Both the position numbers and the translations under genes were made by a program. From Deinococcus koreensis (GTDB lineage: Bacteria > Deinococcota > Deinococci > Deinococcales > Deinococcaceae), in NCBI RefSeq assembly GCF_002901445.1, contig NZ_PPPD01000001.1, positions 1,737,501 to 1,801,500 of the forward strand: 64,000 bases of DNA, written 5' to 3'. Shown one piece after another: positions 57,102-64,000 of this stretch (position 1 is its first letter; the number at the start of each line of letters is the position of its first letter). Below the pieces are notes generated by a model, which was not told the DNA's origin, made no database searches, and saw only the letters and a program-made list of their open reading frames with translations.

Positions 57102-57818
57102 GTGAATACCTTCGATCTACTCCGCAACGCCGGGCCGCTGCTCTGGGTACTCCTGCTGTTGTCGGTGTATGTCGTCTACCTGATCGCCGTCCGGACGCAG
57201 GTGCTCTCCCGGCTGGGCCGCGACTCCAGCACCCTGATCGAGCGGGCGCGGGCCATCACAGCCGAAAGCGGGCCTGCCGCCGCGCTGGCCGAGGTCGACC
57301 GGGCCGCCCACCCCGCGCCCGCGATGAACGTCCTGCGGGCCGGGCTGTCGCGCGCCGACCGGGGCCCGGACGCCGCCGCCAGCGCCATGCAGGGCGCCCT
57401 GCTGGTCGAGGAAGACCGCCTGTACGCCGGGCTGAGCACGCTGGGCACCGCCGCGCAGGTGGCCCCGCTGCTGGGCCTGCTGGGCACGGTGATCGGCATG
57501 GTGCGCTCCTTCCTGGTCTTCAGCCAGACCAGCAGCCCCACGCCCGATCAGCTCGCCACCGGCATCAGCGAGGCGCTGGTCAACACGGCGGGCGGCCTGA
57601 TCGTGGCGATCATCGCCTACGTGGCGCGCGGCGCCCTGCGGGCCCGCGCCGACCGGCTCGCCACCCAGGCCGAGCGCGTGCGTGAGGAACTGCCCGGCTG
57701 GCTGATCCGCCCGGCCGTGGGGGCCGCCGTGCCTGCCATCGCCAGCGCCCCGGCGGCCATGCCCGAGGTCGCCCTGAGCTTCGACGGGGCCGCCCCCGTC
57801 GCCGGAGTGCGCCGGTGA
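57102..57818 (+). CDS. MotA/TolQ/ExbB proton channel protein
   Basis: A 238-residue membrane protein with three helices (LLWVLLLLSVYVVYLIAV near the start; QVAPLLGLLGTVIGMVRSFLVF; ALVNTAGGLIVAIIAYVARGAL). The second and third helices match the conserved ExbB/TolQ core, including GLLGTVIGM and E-A-L-x-x-T-A-x-G-L. With the ExbD partner it forms a proton-driven motor across the inner membrane. The GTG at 57102 is chosen because the membrane domain begins there and an in-frame upstream region is not protein-like. It overlaps the next gene by four bases (GTGA). Confidence 0.92.
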   Translation: MNTFDLLRNAGPLLWVLLLLSVYVVYLIAVRTQVLSRLGRDSSTLIERARAITAESGPAAALAEVDRAAHPAPAMNVLRAGLSRADRGPDAAASAMQGALLVEEDRLYAGLSTLGTAAQVAPLLGLLGTVIGMVRSFLVFSQTSSPTPDQLATGISEALVNTAGGLIVAIIAYVARGALRARADRLATQAERVREELPGWLIRPAVGAAVPAIASAPAAMPEVALSFDGAAPVAGVRR

Positions 57819-58216
57819 GACGCCGCGCCCGGGGCGGCGACGCCGTGACCTTCGACTTCGCGCCCATGGTGGACGTGGTGCTGCTGCTGCTGATCTTCTT
57901 CTTCCTGACCAGCAGTCTGGCGCCGCGCGACCGCGCCCTGCCGCTGAGCCTGCCTGGCTCCAGCACGTCGGTGCAGGAGACCTCCTCCCTGCCGGTGGTC
58001 AGTCTGGACACCGAGGGGAAGGTGTACCTGAACGGTGAGGCGACCACCCTGGCCCGGCTGGCGGGGCAGCTGCGGCCCCTGCTGGACGCCTCGAACAAGG
58101 CGGTCGGCCTGCGCGCCGACGAGCGCGGCCAGTACGGCGCCGTGATGAAGGTGATGGACGAGATCCGCCGGGCCGGCGGCGAGAAGCTGGCCCTGGCCAC
58201 GCGGGCCACGCCATGA
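57815..58216 (+). CDS. ExbD/TolR biopolymer transport protein
   Basis: A 133-residue protein with one membrane helix (VVLLLLIFFFLTSSL) carrying the motor's proton-binding aspartate just before it (FAPMVDVVLLLL). The rest is the periplasmic ExbD domain with ALPLSLPGSSTS and GKVYLNGEATTLARLAGQLRP. It pairs with ExbB and passes the proton-driven movement to a TonB- or TolA-like protein, here presumably the next gene. Start is GTG. Confidence 0.93.
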   Translation: MRRRARGGDAVTFDFAPMVDVVLLLLIFFFLTSSLAPRDRALPLSLPGSSTSVQETSSLPVVSLDTEGKVYLNGEATTLARLAGQLRPLLDASNKAVGLRADERGQYGAVMKVMDEIRRAGGEKLALATRATP

Positions 58217-58270
58217 CCCGGCCCGCCCGCTCCGAGCCGCCCCTCAGGGAGGAGCGATGAGGGGTAGACC

Positions 58271-60421
58271 ATGACCACCCTGCCCCGGCCCCCGGATCGC
58301 TCGCGGTCGCCCGGGCCGTCCCGGCCCAACCCCCGGCCCCCCAGCGGGGAAGACCGCGAGCGGCGGCGCGCGGCCCTGACGACCGTGGCCCTGCACGTGG
58401 CGCTGCTGTCGGGGCTGCTGCTGGTGCGGCCCGGTACCGTTCCCCAGGTTCCGGAGGAGACCCCGCTGGAGATCGTGAAGCTGGCGCCCACGCCGCCTTC
58501 GCCCGACGCCCGGACTCCAGCCCAGCCCCCCGAGTTCGTGATCCCGCCGCCCAAGGAATTCACCCCGGAGCCCGTCCCGGAGGTGTCCCTGCCCCCGGAG
58601 CCCCAGCCGGAGGTCACGCCGCCCGACCCGGAGCCGCCCGCTCCGCCAGAGGCCCCCACTCCTCCGGAGAGCAGAGTCACGCCTGAGGTGAAGGTGCCGA
58701 CACCGTCCCGGCCGGCGGCCCAGTCGTCCGTAGCTCAGTCGTCCGCAGCCCAGTCGCCCACAGCAGCAGCCCCACAGGCGGCGGCCGGGCCCCGGGCGGC
58801 GCGCTCGACCCCGGCTTCCCCGGCGCCCGCGGCGCCGTCTCCCGCTGCGCCCCAGGCCACTGCGCCCTCCACCCGGCCCCAGGCCAGCCGCTCCGGAGCC
58901 CGGCCGCTCCAGCCCCCGACTCCGGCCCCGGCGGCCCCGGCCCGCACCCCCCCGGCGCGTGCCGTCCCCACACCTGCTCCGGCTCCGGCTGCCACCGCTC
59001 CAGTCCGCACCGCTCCAGTTCGCAGCGCCCCGGCCCCGGCCGCCCGCGCCCCCGTGCCCACGGAGCTGCCGCCGCAGAGCGCGCCGCGTCCCCAGCAGGG
59101 TCAGGTCGAGGCGGCCGCGCCGGAGCCCCGGCCGGTCAGCCCGGTTCGCGCGGCGCCCGCCCCCGCTCCGGCGCCCACCCGCCGCCCGGTCACCGACGCC
59201 CCGGCCGTGACCGCCGACCCCGCCCCGGCCCGGCCCTCTGCCAGCGCGGCGCGGGCTGAGGCGGCCCCAGCTGAGGCCGCCCAGACGGCAGCCACACAGC
59301 CCAGTGAGCCGGTGGCGCCCGCCCCGGCCCGCGCCCCGACCCTGCCGGCCACGGCCGAGGCTCCGGCCCGCCCACGCGTGACGCCCGCGCCGGCGACCCG
59401 GCCAGCCCCGGAGCCCACCCCTCAACCGGCTGCCCAACCGGCCGCCCCACCGGCTCCAGAGCCCAGCACGGCGCCCGTCGCTCCGGCGGGCCGTGGGCGG
59501 AGCGCTTCCGCGACCCCGGCCCCGCCCGCGCCCACCACCGCGCCCACCACGGGAACGGCCCCGGCGGCCACCTCGCCCGCGGCGCCGGCCCCGGCGAGAA
59601 CGGCTCCGGCCACGGCCCCGGCCACGGCCCCGGCCGCGCAGGCCCCGCCCGCTGCCGCCCCCGCCGCCCCCGCGCGGGGCACCCCGTCCGGCAGCCCCGC
59701 GTCCAGCGGCTCGCCGGCCCCCGCCGAGCCCGCCCCGGCGGCCCCCCGGGCGACCCCCGGAGGCGCGTCCGGTTCCGCTCCTGCCGGCTCCGGGTCGCCC
59801 GCGGCGAGCGCGCCCACCAGCGGCGCTGGAGGCGGCTCGGCCGCCGCCGGGCCCGGCGGCTCCGGAACCACCCCTGAAGGCCCGGCTGGAGGCTCGACCG
59901 GAACGCCACCGGGAGGTGGCCCCGGCGGGGAGGGCGCGGGCGGCAGCGCCGGCACCGGGGGCGGCAACGCGGGAGCGGGCACGGCTGGCCCCGGCGGTGC
60001 GGGGCCGGGCGGCGCGGGCGTCTCGGCCCGGGGGGGCGGCGCCGGCGGAACAGGTGGCGGTTCCGAAGACCGGCCCCTGAACTGCACGGTGGTCATTGAT
60101 GTCCGGGGCCTGGGCAATTTCCAGCGCGACATGACCAGCCTCGTCTACGACCAGGGGGGCGCCCAGCTCTGGCCGGACGCCGCGCTGGTGAAGGGGGTCA
60201 GCAACGACCTCGTGCAGGCGGGAAACCTGCACACCTACATCACGGGCGAGGGCCAGATCTCCAGCTTCAAGAACGTGACCCGCCTGAAGGCCAGCCGGAT
60301 CCAGCCCAACCGCCTCGCCCCGAACTCGGGCGTCTTGACCGACGTCACGCTCTCGGCCGCCGCTACCAGCCAGTTCCGCTCGGCGGGGAAGGCCTGCCGC
60401 GTGGTGTACCTCAAGGACTAG
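58271..60421 (+). CDS. giant TonB-like envelope-spanning protein
   Basis: A 716-residue protein. A basic N-terminus is followed by one membrane helix whose T38-x-x-x-H42 pattern (TTVALHVALLSGLLLV) matches the S-x-x-x-H signature by which TonB couples to ExbB. Then come about 400 residues rich in Pro/Ala and about 100 rich in Gly/Ser (GGG repeats), long enough to cross a thick envelope. The last 120 residues are a folded domain (NCTVVIDVRGLG; MTSLVYDQGGAQLWPD; KACRVVYLKD) that does not look like the TonB C-terminal domain. It resembles, from memory, a secreted domain with an IDARGL start and a C-x-V-x-x-x-x-D end. It is the third gene of the exb operon. Confidence 0.82.
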   Translation: MTTLPRPPDRSRSPGPSRPNPRPPSGEDRERRRAALTTVALHVALLSGLLLVRPGTVPQVPEETPLEIVKLAPTPPSPDARTPAQPPEFVIPPPKEFTPEPVPEVSLPPEPQPEVTPPDPEPPAPPEAPTPPESRVTPEVKVPTPSRPAAQSSVAQSSAAQSPTAAAPQAAAGPRAARSTPASPAPAAPSPAAPQATAPSTRPQASRSGARPLQPPTPAPAAPARTPPARAVPTPAPAPAATAPVRTAPVRSAPAPAARAPVPTELPPQSAPRPQQGQVEAAAPEPRPVSPVRAAPAPAPAPTRRPVTDAPAVTADPAPARPSASAARAEAAPAEAAQTAATQPSEPVAPAPARAPTLPATAEAPARPRVTPAPATRPAPEPTPQPAAQPAAPPAPEPSTAPVAPAGRGRSASATPAPPAPTTAPTTGTAPAATSPAAPAPARTAPATAPATAPAAQAPPAAAPAAPARGTPSGSPASSGSPAPAEPAPAAPRATPGGASGSAPAGSGSPAASAPTSGAGGGSAAAGPGGSGTTPEGPAGGSTGTPPGGGPGGEGAGGSAGTGGGNAGAGTAGPGGAGPGGAGVSARGGGAGGTGGGSEDRPLNCTVVIDVRGLGNFQRDMTSLVYDQGGAQLWPDAALVKGVSNDLVQAGNLHTYITGEGQISSFKNVTRLKASRIQPNRLAPNSGVLTDVTLSAAATSQFRSAGKACRVVYLKD

Positions 60422-60483
60422 CCCGGCCGGTCTGATCCACACCTGCTTCCCTCTCCTCCCTACTCCTTCTCCCGAGGTTCGAC

Positions 60484-61344
60484 ATGCGTACACCTGCCCT
60501 GCTGTTCCTGACCCTGCTGTGCTCCGGCCCCGCCCTGGCGTGGGTGCCGAGCCTGGAAGAGACCACCGCCCGCAACGTGATCGACGGGGCGTATGGCCGC
60601 CGCGATCCGCTGCCGACCTTCCAGACCATCGACCTGAGCGTGAGGGGCGGCGCCTTCGTGGCCGGCAAGGACGCCGTGCGGGCCTTCGACGGGGGCGAGC
60701 GCTGCGTGGCCGACTGGCTGGCCGCCCCACAGGACTTCAGCCGGGGAAGCCGGCCGGTCGCCGTGACGGTCAGCGGGCAGGCCGATCAGCTGTACTTCCA
60801 GGCGCAGGAGGCCCGCGACACCTTCAGGAGCCTGAGCGTGACCGACGCGCTGGGCGCCGATCTGAAGGGCAAGCGGCTCGCCGACGGCGAACTGCGGGTG
60901 GATGTGGCGGTGCGCGGCCTGCCCAGCGAGAAGGCGCGCGGCGCCTACCTCGTGCGGATGAAGGGCGCCGACGGCAAGCTCATCGCGCCGGTTCGCAGCT
61001 CCTATGTGAACGACTGGAAGCCGGTGGCCCTGCCGACGGCGGCCCAGGGCGGCGCTTCGGCGCCCGCCAGCACCGCTTCCACGGCCGCTCCCGCCAGCCC
61101 GCCCCCGGTCACTCCGGCCGCGACCGGCACCGCCACGACCACACCGGCCAGCCCCCCGTCGGCCAGCACCGCGTCCGGCACGGCGGCCCCCGCGCAGGGC
61201 CCGCTGGAGGGGACGCTCGTGTACTACTTCGAGCCGCTCAAGGCGGGCATCGGCGCCAGTGACAAGCCCGAACTGCTGCTGCGAACCGAGGCGGAGACCC
61301 CCTGCGCCTACAGCGTGCCGCTCGACCTGAGCAGCTTCCAGTAG
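60484..61344 (+). CDS. secreted protein of the exb operon, function unknown
   Basis: A 286-residue exported protein with a signal peptide (MRTPALLFLTLLCSGPALAW). The mature part is about 165 residues of predicted strands (DLSVRGGAFVAGKDAV; RPVAVTVSGQADQLYFQAQEA; GELRVDVAVRGLP), then a Ser/Ala/Thr/Pro-rich linker, then a short final segment (GTLVYYFEPLKAGIGASDKP) with a cysteine (ETPCAYSVPL) that may pair with that in GERCVADWL. It follows the TonB-like gene with a 62-base gap and probably works with it in the envelope. I see no known family. Confidence 0.8.
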   Translation: MRTPALLFLTLLCSGPALAWVPSLEETTARNVIDGAYGRRDPLPTFQTIDLSVRGGAFVAGKDAVRAFDGGERCVADWLAAPQDFSRGSRPVAVTVSGQADQLYFQAQEARDTFRSLSVTDALGADLKGKRLADGELRVDVAVRGLPSEKARGAYLVRMKGADGKLIAPVRSSYVNDWKPVALPTAAQGGASAPASTASTAAPASPPPVTPAATGTATTTPASPPSASTASGTAAPAQGPLEGTLVYYFEPLKAGIGASDKPELLLRTEAETPCAYSVPLDLSSFQ

Positions 61345-61360
61345 AGGTTCACACCGCAGA

Positions 61361-61390
61361 GCCGCCGACCTGAGACCGGGTCGGCGGCCT
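61361..61390 (+). terminator. terminator after the exb operon
   Basis: GCCGCCGACC (61361-61370) and GGTCGGCGGC (61379-61388) form a perfect 10-bp stem 16 bases after the stop; the T-tract is poor (CTTACC). Confidence 0.6.
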
Positions 61391-61516
61391 TACCGTGGGC
61401 CTGTCTGACTCTGGCCTGTCCGGGCGTGCCATTGCTTGAGTTTCGATGAAGGGCAGCGTGATCGACCTCCAGGCCCCCGGTGGTACAACGGACTTCAGTG
61501 CCCGGAGGCGCGGTTC

Positions 61517-62737
61517 ATGGCTCACGAGGACGTGCCCCAGGTGGCCACCCAGGGAAGCACCATCAGTCTCCCCATCACGGCGGTGCAGAGTGCACTGGAC
61601 GCGCTGGGTGACATCCTGGCGGTGGTCGACCCCCAGGGGCAGATCGTGGCGGTCAACCAGGCGTGGCGTAGCTTCACGGCCGAAAACGGCGGCGACGAGC
61701 AGACCGGGGGCCTGGGCACCAACTACCTGCGGGCCTGCGAGGGTCTGGGCGACCTCCCGGCCGACGAGGGGCCGACGGTGGCCCTGGGCCTGCGGAGGGT
61801 GCTGGCCGGCGCGCAGCCGGATTTCGAGATGGAGTACCCCTGCCACAGCCCCACCCAGGAGCGCTGGTTCAAGGTGCATGTCAACCCCTTTCCGCACGGG
61901 GGCGAGCGCTACGCCGTGATCCTGCACGAGGACATCACCGAGCGCCGGCACACCGAGATCCGCCAGTCCGACCTGGATTCGGAGGTCGCCCAGAAGGTGC
62001 ACAGCCGCACCCTGGAGCTGCGGACGGAACGCGACGAACTCAACGCCTTCATCGGCTCGGTATCGCACGACCTGAGGACGCCGGTGCGGCATGTCCGCAG
62101 CTTCCTGGAACTGTTCCAGCGCAACGCCCGAGACCGTCTGAGCGCCGACGATCAGCGCCTGCTGGACGTGATCGGGGGCGCGGCCGGGCGGCTCGACAGC
62201 ATGATCGAGGAGCTGCTGGGGCTGGCCCGCGTGTCCCAGAGCAGCATGACGTTGCAGCCGGTCAATCTGGCCCAGGTCGTGCTGCGCGCCTGGACACACA
62301 TGGCGCCCGAGACCCAGGGGCGCGAGATCGAGTGGGTGGCCCACGACCTGCCAGTGGTGCACGGCGATCCCGACCTCCTCCGGCTGGCCTTCGAGAACCT
62401 GCTGAATAACGCCATCAAATACACCTCGGGGCGCGAGCAGGCCCGGATCGAGGTCGGGGCGCGCAACGACCCCCATGAGTGGGTGGTCTTCGTGCAGGAC
62501 GACGGCGTGGGCTTCGACCCGCGCCACACCGGCCGCCTGTTCGGCACTTTCCAGCGCCTGCACAGCGAGCGCGAGTTCGCCGGGGTCGGCATGGGGCTGG
62601 CGAATGTCAAACGAATCGTCGAGCGGCACGGCGGGCGCGTCTGGGCCGAGGGCCGGCCGGGCAGCGGGGCCACCTTTTTCCTGGCATTCCCGCGCCCGGC
62701 GGCGGAGAGTCGCCCCGCCGACACGGCCCTGTTCTGA
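61517..62737 (+). CDS. orphan sensor histidine kinase with PAS domain
   Basis: A 406-residue soluble histidine kinase. A PAS-type sensor lies at about residues 15-140 (ALGDILAVVDPQGQIVAVNQAW; YAVILHEDITERRHTE), a coiled linker follows, then the H-box FIGSVSHDLRTPVRHVRSFL and the ATP-binding domain (LENLLNNAIKYT-like FENLLNNAIKYTSG; DDGVGFDPRHTGRLFG; GVGMGLANVKRIVERHGG). This is the phytochrome-like HWE/HisKA group common in Deinococcus. No membrane helix and no neighbouring response regulator are seen. GGAGG precedes the ATG at 61517. Confidence 0.93.
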   Translation: MAHEDVPQVATQGSTISLPITAVQSALDALGDILAVVDPQGQIVAVNQAWRSFTAENGGDEQTGGLGTNYLRACEGLGDLPADEGPTVALGLRRVLAGAQPDFEMEYPCHSPTQERWFKVHVNPFPHGGERYAVILHEDITERRHTEIRQSDLDSEVAQKVHSRTLELRTERDELNAFIGSVSHDLRTPVRHVRSFLELFQRNARDRLSADDQRLLDVIGGAAGRLDSMIEELLGLARVSQSSMTLQPVNLAQVVLRAWTHMAPETQGREIEWVAHDLPVVHGDPDLLRLAFENLLNNAIKYTSGREQARIEVGARNDPHEWVVFVQDDGVGFDPRHTGRLFGTFQRLHSEREFAGVGMGLANVKRIVERHGGRVWAEGRPGSGATFFLAFPRPAAESRPADTALF

Positions 62738-62761
62738 CCGCCGCCTCCAGATGCCCTCCCC

Positions 62762-62767
62762 TAGAAT
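62762..62767 (+). promoter_or_regulatory. leaderless promoter -10 TAGAAT
   Basis: TAGAAT begins 12 bases before the GTG start of coaX at 62774. Confidence 0.65.
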
Positions 62768-62773
62768 GGAACC

Positions 62774-63550
<777 letters not shown>

Positions 63551-63610
63551 GCGCCGCTGCCTGCGCCCCGTGCTCCCTGGGCCGTCATGCTCCGGCGTCC
63601 AACCGGGGTG

Positions 63611-63616
63611 AAGAAT
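63611..63616 (+). promoter_or_regulatory. -10 hexamer AAGAAT
   Basis: AAGAAT begins 11 bases before the ATG at 63622, a weaker match to the leaderless layout. Confidence 0.35.
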
Positions 63617-63621
63617 GAAGC

Positions 63622-64000
63622 ATGACCACCATGCGAACGCTGGACGTAACCGGACTCACCTCCCTGCTGACCGGACGGGCCTGGCCGGCTGAGCCGCGCG
63701 TGGTGGTCAGCGGCAATCTGGCCGTGCCCTGGACGCTCCTCGCGGCGCTGGACAGCGCCCTGCCCCGCTACCGGCTGCACGCGCTGAACGCGCCCGCCGG
63801 CCTGCCCCGCCGCGAGGGCGTGAGCTACGAGACCACCTTCGTGGGCCCCGGCATGCGTCACGAGGCGCGGCTGAGCTACGTGCCCGCGCGACTGTCGCTG
63901 GTGCCGCTGCTGCTGGGGGGCGCGCTGGTGCCCGACCTCGTGCTGGTGCAGACCTCGGCGCCGCGCCAGGGCCGGCTCTCGCTGGGGATCGAGGTCAACG
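63622..64000 (+). CDS. acetyl-CoA hydrolase/transferase, N-terminal part
   Basis: The first 126 residues of a family I CoA-transferase-like protein (acetyl-CoA hydrolase, succinyl-CoA:acetate or 4-hydroxybutyrate CoA-transferase group). Matching blocks are VVVSGNLAVPWTLLAAL, HALNAPAG, SYETTFVGPGMRHEARLSYVPARLS and DLVLVQTSAPRQGRLSLGIEVN. The catalytic glutamate lies beyond the window edge, so the exact reaction cannot be judged. An ATG at 63631 would remove three residues. Confidence 0.85.
   Translation, partial: MTTMRTLDVTGLTSLLTGRAWPAEPRVVVSGNLAVPWTLLAALDSALPRYRLHALNAPAGLPRREGVSYETTFVGPGMRHEARLSYVPARLSLVPLLLGGALVPDLVLVQTSAPRQGRLSLGIEVN

Overview
The window looks like a piece of a Deinococcus chromosome. 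It is very GC-rich with strong G/C at third codon positions. It carries uvrB behind a 17-bp palindrome that fits the radiation/desiccation response motif of this genus, a long general-stress type L25 protein, and a Thermus/Deinococcus-like EF-P. At least sixteen genes have a TAnnnT -10 hexamer 11-13 bases before the start codon and no Shine-Dalgarno sequence, the leaderless promoter layout known from Deinococcus. The genus is an inference from these features; the species cannot be read from them.

Layout. 1-4975: end of folK, small hypothetical genes, a transhydrogenase-like iron alcohol dehydrogenase, yraN, and a pair encoding a free-standing dsRNA-binding protein and a HAD phosphatase. 4994-10958: a minus-strand signalling operon encoding a von Willebrand A protein, a membrane Ser/Thr kinase, an FHA protein and a PP2C phosphatase fused to a dead kinase domain. 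11192-16366: DJ-1/PfpI protein, a small monooxygenase, a Uma2-like nuclease, uvrB, and a gene broken by an in-frame TGA. 16660-22983: a cluster of methyltransferase, FAD oxidase and secreted cupin, with a large SARP-type regulator and SARP-like direct repeats at the shared promoter. 23098-29809: a MITE-like repeat, a membrane protein, a LysR regulator and the pyruvate dehydrogenase genes aceE-aceF. 29895-35467: DinB protein, HAD phosphatase, a Cys/His hydrolase-like protein, a subtilase, a short-chain dehydrogenase and an App1-type phosphatase. 35538-41517: a strongly extended RNase R, a second MITE-like copy and exonuclease III. 41687-45618: accB-accC, efp and rplY. 45668-51000: a lipoprotein aminopeptidase, a Pro/Thr-armed secreted protein, a TMEM175 channel, a CZB protein, a VOC protein and a DUF4142 protein. 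51056-55655: sufC-sufB-(DUF1266)-sufD. 55827-61344: an M50-like peptidase, then ExbB, ExbD, a giant TonB-like protein and a secreted protein. 61517-64000: a histidine kinase, coaX and the start of an acetyl-CoA hydrolase/transferase.

The most striking items are the kinase-FHA-phosphatase-vWA module, the candidate SARP operon, two families of dispersed palindromic repeats (one sitting inside the ace, acc and suf operons), the DdrO-type operator at uvrB, a palindrome at the suf promoter, and the ExbBD system whose TonB-like partner has a non-TonB end. No rRNA, tRNA, CRISPR array or transposase gene was seen.
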